Shown: positions 24,488 through 36,736, numbered from the stretch's first letter. The stretch is DNA of 64,000 bases from Micromonospora coxensis (GCF_900090295.1 NZ_LT607753.1:5022001-5086000); one strand, 5' to 3'. The notes: generated from the sequence alone by a model not told the origin. Translations and numbers: made by a program.

Positions 24488-26676
24488 GCGTCTTCCGCCT
24501 CGCCCGGTTCGAGCTGCGCCGGATGACCCGGGGCCGGCTGCCCCGCGCCGCGCTGGCCGTGCTCACCGTCATCCCGCTGCTCTACGGCGCGCTCTACCTC
24601 TACGCGTTCTGGGACCCGTACGGGCACATGGACCGGATCCCGGTGGCGCTGGTCAACGCCGACCGGCCCGCCACCACCGGCGACGGCGAGGTGGTGCACG
24701 CCGGGCAGGACCTCACCGAGGAACTGCTCGACCGGAAGGTCTTCGGCTGGACGGTGACCGACGCCGAGGACGCCACCGCCGGCCTGCGTGCCGGCCGCTA
24801 CCACCTGGTCTTCTCCATCCCGGCGGACTTCTCGGCCACCCTCGTGGCCGCCCCCGAGCCGGACCAGCCGGCCCGGCGCGGCGAACTGCGGGTGGTCAAC
24901 GACGACGCCACCAACTACCTGTCCGGCCTGCTCGCCCGCTCGGCGTTCAGCGAGATCCGGGCCGCCGCCGCGCAGAGCACCGCCGCCGGTTACTTCGACC
25001 GGATGCTGGTCGGCTTCAGCGACATGAAGGCCGAGACCGGCCGGGCCGCCGACGGGGCCGGGCAGCTCGCCGACGGGCTGACCACGTCGCAGGACGGCGC
25101 CGACAAGCTCGCCGAGGGCCTCGACGACGCCGAGGCCGGCGCCGGGCGGCTGGCCGGCGGGCTGCGCCAGAGCGCCCAGGGCGCCGACAAGCTCGCCGAG
25201 GGCGTCGGCCGGCTGCGCACCGGGGCGACCCAGTTGGCCGACGGCAGCGCCCGGGTCGCCACCCAGACCAGGGCCGCCGCCGACCGGGTGAACGCCGCCG
25301 TCGGCACGGTCGACTCCGTCACCGGCCGGGTCGAACCGGTCCTGCGGGAGAACGCCGAGACCATCGCGAAGGCGGCCACCACCGTCGCCGAGGGGGCGGA
25401 CGCGCTGGCGAAGGGGATCGACGCGCTGCCCCGGCAGGCCGACGACGCCCTCGCCCAGGCCCGCACCGTGCGCGCCCGGCTCGACGCGCTCGTCGCGGAG
25501 CACCCCGAGCTGGCCGACGACCCGAACATCGTGGCGGCCCGGGCGGCCGCCACCCGGCTCGTCGCCACCGCCGAGGACATGGTCGCCACCCTCGACCGGC
25601 TCGACCTGGCCACGCTGAAGAAGGACCTGCGGCAGGTCGCCGCCAGCGCGCGGAAGGTGGCCGCCACCGCGCCGCGCCTCGCCGACGACGTCGCCGGCGT
25701 ACGCGGCAAGGTGCACCAGCTCGCCGACGGCCTCGGCCAGCTCGCGGACGCCACCGACAAGGTCGCCAAGGGCAACGCCGAGCTGCGTGACGGCCTCGGC
25801 GGGGCCGCCACCGGGGCCGGCGAGCTGCGCGGCGGGCTGGTCAAGCTCTCCACCGGCGCGCGCCAGCTCGACGGCGGCCTGACCCAGCTCGGCGGCGGCA
25901 GCGACAGCCTGGCCGCCGGGCTGACCACGTTGGAGGGCGGCGCCGGCCGGCTCGCCGACGGGCTGCTCGCCGGGGAGCGGAAGATCCCCGGGTACGACGA
26001 CGCGGCCGGCCGCGCCGACGTCCTCGGCGACCCGGTCTCGCTGGACCGGCGCAGCGAGCACGCCGCCGCCTCGTACGGGGTCGGCTTCGCCCCGTACTTC
26101 CTCGGGCTGGCGCTCTGGGTCGGCGCGATGATCACGTACCTGCTGCTGCGGCCGGTCAACCGGCGGCACGTGATGTCCGACGCGCCCGCCTGGCGGGTGG
26201 CGCTCGCCGGCTGGCTGCCCGCCGCGGCCATCGGGCTGGCCCAGGCCGGGGTGCTCTTCACCGTGGTCACCGTGGTGCTCGACCTCGGCCCGGCCCACCC
26301 GGGCGCCACCCTCGGGCTGCTGGCGCTGACCTCGCTCGCGTTCACCGCGATCATGCAGTGGCTCGGCGCCGCGCTCGGCCCGGCCGGCCGGCTGGCCTCG
26401 CTCGCCCTGCTGATGCTCCAGCTCACCTCCTCCGGCGGCACCTATCCGGTCGAGACCTCGCCCGGGTTCTTCCGGGCGATCCACCCCTACCTGCCGATGA
26501 CGTACGTGGTGCAGGGGCTGCGGCACACGGTCAACGGCGGGTCCACCACGACCGTGGTCACCGCGGCGGTGCTCCTCGCCGCGTTCGGTGCGGCGGCGCT
26601 GCTGCTCACCGTCGGGGCGGCCCGCCGCGCCCGCCGGCTGACCCCGGCCCGCCTGCACCCCGAACTGACCATGTGA
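24484..26676 (+). CDS. YhgE/Pip-domain membrane protein
   Basis: The protein is 730 aa. An N-terminal TM helix (about 20-45, VLTVIPLLYGALYLYAFW) is followed by the YhgE/Pip N-domain with VALVNADRPA and a long extracellular region. Residues about 180-500 are rich in repeats of the form GAxxLAxGLxxLxxG (DGADKLAEGL, TGATQLADGS), predicted as helical. Five or more TM helices form the C-terminus (about 525-725). Related proteins include phage infection protein Pip and ESX/type VII-associated YueB. The start overlaps the ATPase stop codon by 4 bp. It may export or anchor something with that ATPase; the substrate is unknown. Confidence 0.85.
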   Translation: MSVFRLARFELRRMTRGRLPRAALAVLTVIPLLYGALYLYAFWDPYGHMDRIPVALVNADRPATTGDGEVVHAGQDLTEELLDRKVFGWTVTDAEDATAGLRAGRYHLVFSIPADFSATLVAAPEPDQPARRGELRVVNDDATNYLSGLLARSAFSEIRAAAAQSTAAGYFDRMLVGFSDMKAETGRAADGAGQLADGLTTSQDGADKLAEGLDDAEAGAGRLAGGLRQSAQGADKLAEGVGRLRTGATQLADGSARVATQTRAAADRVNAAVGTVDSVTGRVEPVLRENAETIAKAATTVAEGADALAKGIDALPRQADDALAQARTVRARLDALVAEHPELADDPNIVAARAAATRLVATAEDMVATLDRLDLATLKKDLRQVAASARKVAATAPRLADDVAGVRGKVHQLADGLGQLADATDKVAKGNAELRDGLGGAATGAGELRGGLVKLSTGARQLDGGLTQLGGGSDSLAAGLTTLEGGAGRLADGLLAGERKIPGYDDAAGRADVLGDPVSLDRRSEHAAASYGVGFAPYFLGLALWVGAMITYLLLRPVNRRHVMSDAPAWRVALAGWLPAAAIGLAQAGVLFTVVTVVLDLGPAHPGATLGLLALTSLAFTAIMQWLGAALGPAGRLASLALLMLQLTSSGGTYPVETSPGFFRAIHPYLPMTYVVQGLRHTVNGGSTTTVVTAAVLLAAFGAAALLLTVGAARRARRLTPARLHPELTM

Positions 26677-26768
26677 GGATGCTGATGGGCCCGACGGCGG
26701 TACGACGACAGGCGGCCCCCGGCCCGCGCCGGTCCCCGGCGGGCCGGCCGGGCGGACGGGGAGGGCCT

Positions 26769-27362
26769 GTGACGGACGGACGGTCCCGGCGACGGGAGGA
26801 CACCCGCCAGCGCCTCTTCGTGGCGGCGGTGGAACTCATCGCCGAGCAGGGCTTCTCGGCCACCACCGTGGACGACATCGCGGCCCGCGCCGGGGTGGCC
26901 AAGGGCACGGTCTACTACAACTTCGAGTCCAAGACCGTCCTCTTCGAGGAGTTGCTGCGCCACGGCATCGGGCTGCTCACCGCCGACTTCCGTACGGCGG
27001 TGGCGGGGCTGCCGCCCCGCGAGGCGCTCGCCGCGCTGGTCCGGGCCGAACTGGAGTACATCCAGCGCTACCGGGCCTTCGCCCAGCTGCTGCTGTCGGA
27101 GATGTGGCGGACCAACCGGGAGTGGCAGCAGACGCTGCGGCTGCTGCGCGGCGAGGCGATCGAGGTGATCGCGCAGACCGTGCGCGCCGGGGTGGACAGC
27201 GGCGACCTCCCCGCCGACCTGGACGTGCGGACCGCCTCCTCGGCGCTCTTCGGCGTCGGGCTGGTGGTGGCCGTGGACTGGCTGGTGTTCCAGCCCGACC
27301 GGCCGATCTCCGACGTCGAGGAGTCGCTGCTCGGCATCGTCCGGCGAGTCGCCCGCACCTGA
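26769..27362 (+). CDS. TetR-family regulator of the ABC-YhgE operon
   Basis: The protein is 197 aa from GTG 26769, with GGGGAGG 6 nt upstream; ATGs at 26679 and 26685 would add about 30 disordered residues. The HTH domain is clear: FVAAVELIAEQGFSATTV, DDIAARAGVAKGTVYYNF. The C-terminal domain is a generic TetR ligand domain. It is the last gene of the ABC-YhgE cluster, and the symmetric site ACTGAC-CA-GTCAGT upstream of the first gene is the probable operator. The arrangement suggests self-limiting control by an unknown ligand. Confidence 0.87.
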   Translation: MTDGRSRRREDTRQRLFVAAVELIAEQGFSATTVDDIAARAGVAKGTVYYNFESKTVLFEELLRHGIGLLTADFRTAVAGLPPREALAALVRAELEYIQRYRAFAQLLLSEMWRTNREWQQTLRLLRGEAIEVIAQTVRAGVDSGDLPADLDVRTASSALFGVGLVVAVDWLVFQPDRPISDVEESLLGIVRRVART

Positions 27363-27469
27363 GCCGGCGGTCCTCTGCCCGGGGCGTAAATGCGTTGAAC
27401 CGTGGTGGCCGGACGGCCAGGCTGGGGTCACCGCCTTTTCACCACCCCGAGTCCGGAGGGACCGAAACC

Positions 27470-30400
27470 GTGCGCCTGCTCCGTGATCTCTGGGCCACCG
27501 CGCCGCGCCGAATGGCCGCCGTGGTGCTGCTGGTCGTCCTCGGCGCCGCCGGGCAGGCCGCCGGCGCCGCGCTGGCCGGCCCCGTCCTGGTGCAACGCTC
27601 GTCCGGCTGGTTCGTCGGGCTGGCCGTCGCGCTGGTCGCCGCCGTCGTCAGCGAGCTGGTGATCGGCCTGGTCATGGCCCGGCTGACCGCCGACTGGTCG
27701 GCCGACGTACGCCGCCGGCTCTGCCGGGTCGCGCTCGGGCAGGACCTGCCCACCCTGGAGACCACCCCGGTCGGCGAGCTGCTCGACCGCATCGACAACG
27801 ACGTCTACCAGGTCGCCTCCGAGGTGCGGGGCACCGGCGTCCGGCTGGTGCAGGGCCTGGCCGTCTGCCTGCTCGCCACGGTGACCGCCCTCGTCGTCTG
27901 GTGGCCGGCCGGTGTCGCCATGGTGCTGCTGACGGCGCTGCTCGTCGTGGCGCTGCGCCGCCCCACCGCGCGCATCGGCCCGGCCCGGATGGCCGAGGAG
28001 GAGGCCTGGTCGGACCTCGCCGCCGTGATGGAGGAGGCGGTGCACGGCCAGGACGACGTCCGGACCAGCCTGGCCCGGCCGTACGTGCTGCGGCTCTACG
28101 CCCGGCGGGCCGCCGAGGTGCTCGCCCGGGCCCGGCAGGTGTTCCGGATGACGGCCTGGGTCACCGCCATCGCCGGTGGCGCCGTCCGGGTGGGCATCGT
28201 CGCCGTGGTGCTCGGCGGGGCGTGGGCGCTGACCACCGGCCGGGTCGACGGCAGCCGGCTCACCGCCATCTGGCTGCTCGCCATCGCCTTCGGGGCCACC
28301 AGCGAGCACCTCGCCCGCTGGGTGCCGCAGGTGCAGTACGCGCTCGGCGCGTGGGCCCGGGTGCAGCTGCTCGCCGGCTCCCGGCAGGAGCCCGAGGGCG
28401 GGGCCGCCCCGGTCGACGGCGACCTGACCGTGCGTGGGCTCACCTTCCGCTACCCGGCGACCGAGGACGCCGAACGCGGGCCGGCGCTGCGCGACGTCCG
28501 GCTCACCTTCGCCCGGGGCCGGTCGTACGCGCTGGTCGGGCGGACCGGGTCGGGCAAGTCGACGCTGGCGAAGGTGCTCACCCGCGCGGTGGACGTGCCC
28601 CGTGGCACGGTCTACCTCGGCGACACCGACCTGGTCGACCTCGACGTCGAGCAGCTGCGCCGGTGGATCGCCGTGGTGCCGCAGCGCACCGAGATCCTCG
28701 CCGGGACGCTGGCCGAGAACGTCGCGCTGTTCGACCCGGACCTGGTCGACGACGCCGGCCGGGCGCTGGAGGAGCTGGGGCTGGCCGGCTGGATCGCCGA
28801 GCTGCCCGACGGGCTGCACACCCGGCTGGGTGACGGTGGGCACGTGCTCTCCGCCGGCCAGGAGCAGCTCGTGGCGTTCGCCCGGATCCTGGTGCGCGAC
28901 CCCCGCGTGGTGATCCTCGACGAGGCGACCGCCCGGCTCGACCCGGTCACCGAGCACCGGGTGCGCCGGGCCACCGAGCGGCTGCTCACCGACCGGATCG
29001 GCATCGTCATCGCGCACCGGCTCTCCTCGGTGCGGCGGTGCGACGAGGTGGTGGTGATGGCCGACGGCAGGGTGCGGGAGGCCGGCCCGCTGCGCGAGTC
29101 GGCCCACTTCGCCGAGCTGCTGGCCACCAGCCACGCCGGCGCGTACGCCGCCAGGGGGGCGAGCCGGGGCGGGGTGGACCTGCTGCCGGCCCCCGGCGGG
29201 GAGTGGGACACCGAGCCGGAGAGCGCCGGGTCACAGAGCGCCGCGACGGCGCCGCCGCCGGTGGCCGTACCCCGGGCGGACCCGCCGCCGCTGCCACCGC
29301 AACCGCCCGCGCGGACCATGCGGGAGATCCTGCGTCTGGGTATGAACGACCCGCGCTACGGCCTGGTGTCGGTCGGCCTGTTCTGCGTCGGGCTGCTGCT
29401 CGGCCTGGACGGCGCGGTGCTGCCCTGGCTCTGGGCGGACGTCGTCGACGGCGGCAGCCCGTGGCTGCCGGCGCTGGGCATCAGCGCGGCCCTGCTTGTG
29501 GTGCTGCCGGTGCCCTTCCTCACCAGCGCGTGGTTCCCGCAGTGGTGGGTGCGGCAGATGCTGCGGATCAGCCTGCGCCTGGTGCACGGGCAGACCGGGC
29601 CGCGCCGGGTCAGCGGGCACACCCCGGCCGAGGTCGTCGCCCAGGGCGGCGACACCGAGCGGGTGGTGGAGCTGGCCGACAACCTGGTCGACCAGTTCAT
29701 CGCGCTGACGCTGCTGATCAGCATGACCGTGGTGACCGGCAGCATCGTGCCGGGCCTGTTCTTCGTCGGCACGATGATCGTCTCCGGGCTGACCGCGACC
29801 CTCTTCGGGCCGCGCCTGGAACGCTCCGCCCGGGGCACGGTGAAGGCGCGGGCCGCGTTCGCCACCGCCCTGGTGTCGTCGCTGTCGGCCGCGCGGACGG
29901 TCAAGCTGGCCGGCGCCACCGGTCCGGTGCTGGCCCACCTCGCCCGGCTGGACACCGTGCGCAGCGACCGGCAGCGCCGGGAGATCGCCATGCAGGTGTG
30001 GGCGCGGTCCACACCGGCCATGGCCAGCGGACTGCTGCCGATCGGCGCGTGGGCGCTCTACCTGTCCGGTGGACTGTCGGCGGGGGGCGTGCTGGTGGCC
30101 GTCTCCACCCTCGGGGCGGCCCGCTGGTTCGCCTGGACGACGGCGTCGCTGGTGTCGCACTACCCGTCGGCCCGGGTGTGGACCCGGCGGACCGTGTCGA
30201 TGTGCGGGGTCGCGGCGTACTCGGCGCCGGTGCCCGGGGTGGACATCGTGGCGGGCACCGCGCCCGCGCCCGAACCGCCCGCCCGCCGGCCGTTGCGGCG
30301 GCTGGAGCTGGCCGGCTTCGGCGCGCTGCACACCGACGGGACGCTCGCCGTGCGCGACGTCGACCTGACCGTCGAGCGGGGGCAGCTCGTGCTGGTCGTC

Positions 30401-30976
30401 GGGCCGGTCGGCTCCGGCAAGTCGTCGCTGCTGCGGGCGCTCGCCGGGATCGTGCACCACACCGGCGAGCTGCGCTGGAACGGTGACCCGGTCACCGAGC
30501 CGGAGCTGTTCCTGCGCCCGCAGCAGGTGGGCTACGTGGGGCAGCTGCCCCGGGTGCTCTCCGGCACGGTCGCCGAGAACATCGCCCTGGGCCACGACGT
30601 GGACGCGGCCGGCGCGGTCACCACCGCCCAGCTCGACCACGACCTGGCCGCGGCCGGGGGCGGGCTCGGCCTGCTCATCGGCCACAAGGGGACCCGGCTC
30701 TCCGGCGGGCAGTTGCAGCGGCTGGCGCTGGCCCGGGCGCTCGCGCCCCGTACCGAGCTGCTGGTGGCCGACGACGTGTCGTCCGCGCTGGACGTCACCA
30801 CGGAGCTGGCGCTCTGGGCGGCGCTGCGCGAGCACGGGGTGACCGTGGTGGGCTCGACGTCCAAGCGGGCCGCGCTGGTCCGCGCCGACCACGTGGTGGT
30901 GCTGCGCGACGGCCAGGTGGCCGCCCAGGGCCCCTGGCGCGACCTGGAACCCCGCTGGTCCCACCTGGCGGGTTGA
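27470..30976 (+). CDS. Fused ABC exporter with two TMD-NBD halves, one NBD degenerate
   Basis: The protein is 1168 aa from GTG 27470, with GGAGGG upstream. The order is TMD1 (about 10-290), NBD1 (about 320-560), a Pro-rich linker, TMD2 (about 620-900) and NBD2 (about 940-1168). NBD1 has Walker A G357-x6-K363, Walker B with D484-E485, and the H-switch IAHRLSS, but its signature is LSAGQ. NBD2 has Walker A K984 and a normal LSGGQ signature, but its Walker B is ADDVSS and the switch region reads GSTSKR without His. This is the asymmetric pattern of heterodimeric exporters such as TM287/288, here on one chain. The substrate is unknown. Confidence 0.88.
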   Translation: MRLLRDLWATAPRRMAAVVLLVVLGAAGQAAGAALAGPVLVQRSSGWFVGLAVALVAAVVSELVIGLVMARLTADWSADVRRRLCRVALGQDLPTLETTPVGELLDRIDNDVYQVASEVRGTGVRLVQGLAVCLLATVTALVVWWPAGVAMVLLTALLVVALRRPTARIGPARMAEEEAWSDLAAVMEEAVHGQDDVRTSLARPYVLRLYARRAAEVLARARQVFRMTAWVTAIAGGAVRVGIVAVVLGGAWALTTGRVDGSRLTAIWLLAIAFGATSEHLARWVPQVQYALGAWARVQLLAGSRQEPEGGAAPVDGDLTVRGLTFRYPATEDAERGPALRDVRLTFARGRSYALVGRTGSGKSTLAKVLTRAVDVPRGTVYLGDTDLVDLDVEQLRRWIAVVPQRTEILAGTLAENVALFDPDLVDDAGRALEELGLAGWIAELPDGLHTRLGDGGHVLSAGQEQLVAFARILVRDPRVVILDEATARLDPVTEHRVRRATERLLTDRIGIVIAHRLSSVRRCDEVVVMADGRVREAGPLRESAHFAELLATSHAGAYAARGASRGGVDLLPAPGGEWDTEPESAGSQSAATAPPPVAVPRADPPPLPPQPPARTMREILRLGMNDPRYGLVSVGLFCVGLLLGLDGAVLPWLWADVVDGGSPWLPALGISAALLVVLPVPFLTSAWFPQWWVRQMLRISLRLVHGQTGPRRVSGHTPAEVVAQGGDTERVVELADNLVDQFIALTLLISMTVVTGSIVPGLFFVGTMIVSGLTATLFGPRLERSARGTVKARAAFATALVSSLSAARTVKLAGATGPVLAHLARLDTVRSDRQRREIAMQVWARSTPAMASGLLPIGAWALYLSGGLSAGGVLVAVSTLGAARWFAWTTASLVSHYPSARVWTRRTVSMCGVAAYSAPVPGVDIVAGTAPAPEPPARRPLRRLELAGFGALHTDGTLAVRDVDLTVERGQLVLVVGPVGSGKSSLLRALAGIVHHTGELRWNGDPVTEPELFLRPQQVGYVGQLPRVLSGTVAENIALGHDVDAAGAVTTAQLDHDLAAAGGGLGLLIGHKGTRLSGGQLQRLALARALAPRTELLVADDVSSALDVTTELALWAALREHGVTVVGSTSKRAALVRADHVVVLRDGQVAAQGPWRDLEPRWSHLAG

Positions 30977-31064
30977 CCCCGCCCGGCTGCTCGACCGTTC
31001 GCGGCGTGTCGCGGTGTCCCGGCACGGTGACACCGCGACACGTCGCAAACGGAGTGGAGCCCGG

Positions 31065-33675
<2,611 letters not shown>

Positions 33676-33758
33676 CGCCTGCCGACGCTACTCCCGGCCC
33701 GTCGCCAGGTGGAAGGAGTGATCGGCGTGAGGCTCCTTACGTCGACCGTTCGCGACCC

Positions 33759-33826
33759 GTCGGCCCGTCCGTCACGTCGGCCCGTCCGTCACGTCGGCCC
33801 GTCCGTCACGTCGGCCCGTCCCGCGC
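33759..33826. repeat. 17-bp tandem repeat at the DUF998 3' end
   Basis: Four units of GTCGGCCCGTCCGTCAC type start at 33759, 33776, 33793 and 33810; the last is degenerate. The stop codon of the DUF998 gene (33772-33774) lies in the first unit, so copy-number changes would alter that protein's C-terminus. Confidence 0.85.
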
Positions 33827-34464
33827 GCGTCGGTCCGGCGGGCCAGCCCGAGGACCGAGGCCGTCGCCAGCCCCCAGCCGACCCCGGCCGCCAGCAGCAC
33901 CCGCTCCAGGCCGCCCACCAGGCTGCCCCGCCCCACCGTCACCAGCCCCACCGCGACCGCGCCGGCCAGCGGCAGGGCCACCGCCGCGCCGCAGCGCGCC
34001 ACCCGGCGCAGGCCCGGCCCGGCGGACGGGGAACAGGAGATCACCAGCATCGCCAGCACCGTCGCCCCCATCGCCGCGATGCTCGCGCCGCCGTGCACCA
34101 GGTCCGCCACGGTCGGCGTCTCGAACGGCGGCAGCGGGCAGCCGTCGCTGCACGTCACCGCCCCCGACAGCGCCGTGCACACCGCGCCGGCGGCGAGCAG
34201 CCCGGCCGCCGTCCGCAACGCCGCCGGCAGCGCCACGGCGAGCAGCAGCAGCGCCGCGGCCAGGGCGAAGACCCCGATCCGGTACGTCGGGGCGTACGCG
34301 CTGCCGGCGATGCCCGCCTCGCTGACGTACCCGGTCAACCCCGGGCCGGGACCGGCGACCACGGCGACCGTCACCGCGACCGTGCCGGCCAGCACGCAGC
34401 CGGCGGCGGCCGACGCGGCGGCGGCCCGGGCGGGCGTCGTGCCGGCGCGGTCGGGCTCAGCCAC
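33772..34464 (-). CDS. DUF998-type integral membrane protein
   Basis: The protein is 230 aa from GTG 34464, which overlaps the upstream GST gene by 8 bp and is probably coupled to it. Six to seven hydrophobic segments are visible. The first follows AAAASAAAGCVLAG. A conserved-looking periplasmic loop contains SEAGIAGSAYAPTYRIG, a feature of DUF998 proteins. The Cys-containing stretch CSDGCPLPP could form a disulfide. The C-terminal tail (RRDGRADVTDGPT) is encoded by the 17-bp repeat. Its function is unknown. Confidence 0.75.
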   Translation of the reverse strand: MAEPDRAGTTPARAAAASAAAGCVLAGTVAVTVAVVAGPGPGLTGYVSEAGIAGSAYAPTYRIGVFALAAALLLLAVALPAALRTAAGLLAAGAVCTALSGAVTCSDGCPLPPFETPTVADLVHGGASIAAMGATVLAMLVISCSPSAGPGLRRVARCGAAVALPLAGAVAVGLVTVGRGSLVGGLERVLLAAGVGWGLATASVLGLARRTDARGTGRRDGRADVTDGPT

Positions 34465-35422
34465 GTCCGTGCGGCGTGGTCCAGCCGGACAGGTCCGGGC
34501 CCAGCGGCACGATCCGGGTCGGGTTGATCGCCTCGTGCGTGCCGTAGTAGTGCCGCTTGATGTGGTCGAAGTCCACCGTCTCACCGAAGCCGGGGGTCTG
34601 GAACAGGTCCCGGGCGTACGCCCACAGCACCGGCATCTCGGTCAGCTTCTGCCGGTTGCACTTGAAGTGCCCGTGGTACGCCACGTCGAAGCGGACCAGG
34701 GTGGTGAACAGCCGCACGTCCGCCTCGGTGAGGTGCTCGCCCAGCAGGTAACGCTGCCCGGCCAACCGCTGCGACAGCGCGTCCAGCCGCGCGAACAGCG
34801 CCGTGTACGCCTCGTCGTACGCCGCCTGGGAGGTGGCGAAGCCGCACCGGTAGACCCCGTTGTTCACGTCGCGGTGGATCTCGGCCATCAGCGCGTCCAG
34901 CTCCGGGCGCAGCGCGACCGGGTACAGGTCCGGCGCGTCCGGGGCGTGGAACCGCCGCCACTCGGTGGACAGGTCCAGGGTGAGCTGCGGGTAGTCGTTG
35001 GTCACCACCCGCCCGGTCACGGTGTCCACCAGCGCCGGCACGGTCACCCGGCCGGTGTAGTCCGGGTCGGTGGCCAGGTACGCCTCGGAGAGGAAGCCGA
35101 TGCCGAGCACCGGGTCGAAGCCGTCCGGGTCGAGGGCGAACCGCCAGCCCCGCTCGTCGCGGATCGGGTCGACCGTGCCCAGCGAGATCACCTCCTGCAA
35201 CCCGAGCAGGTCGCGCACGATCCGCGCCCGGTGCGCCCACGGGCACGCCCGGCACCAGATCAGCCGGTACCGGCCGGCCTCCAGCGGCCAGCGGCCCTGC
35301 GCGTCCGGGCCACCGCCCTCCGGCGAGGTGGAGTGCGGGGTGACCCGACCGGTGAAGCGGTTGGGCTGGCGGACGAACTCGCCACCGCCGGCGGTCTCTG
35401 CGCTGAACTGGGGCCGGGCCAT
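34457..35422 (-). CDS. Glutathione S-transferase family, Xi/omega type (YqjG/ECM4-like)
   Basis: The protein is 321 aa, the usual length. The active-site motif C60-PWAHR is the hallmark of Xi-class GSTs, which act as glutathionyl-hydroquinone reductases. The segment TNDYPQLTLDL and the C-terminal helical domain with GEHLTEADVRLFTTLVRFD match the family. Actinobacteria make mycothiol, not glutathione, so the thiol partner is probably mycothiol; this is inference. ATG 35422 is the start, divergent from the thiolase gene. It is coupled to the DUF998 gene downstream. Confidence 0.9.
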   Translation of the reverse strand: MARPQFSAETAGGGEFVRQPNRFTGRVTPHSTSPEGGGPDAQGRWPLEAGRYRLIWCRACPWAHRARIVRDLLGLQEVISLGTVDPIRDERGWRFALDPDGFDPVLGIGFLSEAYLATDPDYTGRVTVPALVDTVTGRVVTNDYPQLTLDLSTEWRRFHAPDAPDLYPVALRPELDALMAEIHRDVNNGVYRCGFATSQAAYDEAYTALFARLDALSQRLAGQRYLLGEHLTEADVRLFTTLVRFDVAYHGHFKCNRQKLTEMPVLWAYARDLFQTPGFGETVDFDHIKRHYYGTHEAINPTRIVPLGPDLSGWTTPHGRG

Positions 35423-35530
35423 GCCGCCAACCTATCCGGTCGTCCCGTGGATATCCTGGCGCCGGGCGTCCCCGTGACCCGGACGACGCCGCCACCTCCA
35501 GCCCCTTCCCACCCCCGAAGGACAGCGCCG

Positions 35531-36736
35531 ATGACCGTGGCATACCTCGTGGCCGGAGTCCGCACCCCGATCGGCCGGTACGCCGGCGCCCTCGCCGGGG
35601 TACGCCCCGACGACCTCGCCGCGCACGTGATCCGGGAACTGGTCGCCCGCCACCCGTCCGTGGACTGGGCCCGCGTCGACGACGTCGTCCTCGGCTGCGC
35701 CAACCAGGCCGGGGAGGACAACCGCAACGTGGCCCGGATGGCGGCCCTGCTGGCCGGCCTCCCCGAGGAGGTCCCCGGCAGCACGGTCAACCGGCTCTGC
35801 GGCTCCGGCCTGGACGCCCTCGCCAGCGCCGCGCGCGCGGTGGGCGCCGGCGAGGCGGAGCTGATGGTGGCCGGTGGCGTGGAGAGCATGAGCCGGGCGC
35901 CGTTCGTGCTGCCGAAGGCCACGTCCGCCTTCTCCCGCGCCGCCGAGGTGTACGACACCACCATCGGCTGGCGGCTGGTCAACCCGCTGATGGAGCAGGG
36001 GTGGGGCATCGACTCGATGCCCGAGACGGCCGAGAACGTGGCCGCCGAGTTCGGCGTCGACCGGGCCGCCCAGGACGAGTTCGCCCTGCGCTCCCAGCAG
36101 CGGGCCGCCAAGGCGCAGGCCGACGGCCGGCTCGCCGAGGAGATCGTACCGGTGACCGTGCCCGCCGGCCGCCGCGAGACGAAGCTGGTCGAGGTCGACG
36201 AGCACCCCCGGGAGACCTCGCTGGAGAAGCTGGCCGCCCTGCCCACCCCGTTCCGCGCGGGCGGGACGGTCACCGCGGGCAACTCCTCCGGCGTCAACGA
36301 CGGCGCGGTCGCGCTGCTGGTCGCCTCCGAGGCGGCGGTGTCCCGGTACGGGCTCACCCCGCTCGCCCGGATCAGCGGCGCGGCGGCGGCCGGCGTGCCG
36401 CCCCGGATCATGGGGATCGGGCCGGTGCCGGCCACTCGCAAGCTGCTCGACCGGCTCGGTGTCGCCCTCGGCGACGTCGACGTGGTCGAGCTGAACGAGG
36501 CGTTCGCCGCGCAGGGCATCGCCGTGCTGCGCGAACTGGGCCTGCCGGAGGACGCCGAGCACGTCAACCCCAACGGCGGCGCCATCGCCCTCGGCCACCC
36601 GCTCGGCGCCAGCGGCGCCCGGCTGGCGCTCACCGCCGCTCTGGAGCTGCGCCGTCGGGGTGGCCGGCGGGCGCTGGCCACCATGTGCGTCGGCGTCGGG
36701 CAGGGCATCTCGCTGATGCTGGAGTCCGCCGGCTGA
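35531..36736 (+). CDS. Thiolase family acetyl-CoA C-acyltransferase (PcaF/FadA-like)
   Basis: The protein is 401 aa. Thiolases cleave 3-ketoacyl-CoA with CoA or run in reverse. The nucleophile is the Cys in VNRLCGSGLDAL. The second active-site segment is NPNGGAIALGHPLGASGAR, with its His, and the acid/base Cys is in ATMCVGVGQG. The NPNGGAIALGHPLG form is common in 3-oxoadipyl-CoA thiolases, but no aromatic-degradation genes lie nearby. ATG 35531 has GAAGGA upstream. It is divergent from the GST gene. Confidence 0.92.
   Translation: MTVAYLVAGVRTPIGRYAGALAGVRPDDLAAHVIRELVARHPSVDWARVDDVVLGCANQAGEDNRNVARMAALLAGLPEEVPGSTVNRLCGSGLDALASAARAVGAGEAELMVAGGVESMSRAPFVLPKATSAFSRAAEVYDTTIGWRLVNPLMEQGWGIDSMPETAENVAAEFGVDRAAQDEFALRSQQRAAKAQADGRLAEEIVPVTVPAGRRETKLVEVDEHPRETSLEKLAALPTPFRAGGTVTAGNSSGVNDGAVALLVASEAAVSRYGLTPLARISGAAAAGVPPRIMGIGPVPATRKLLDRLGVALGDVDVVELNEAFAAQGIAVLRELGLPEDAEHVNPNGGAIALGHPLGASGARLALTAALELRRRGGRRALATMCVGVGQGISLMLESAG

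Noticed and set aside
26679-26768. ATG starts at 26679 and 26685 for the TetR gene of the YhgE operon
   Set aside because: They add about 30 disordered residues. GTG 26769 has a better Shine-Dalgarno site and gives a normal TetR N-terminus, though the earlier starts are not ruled out.
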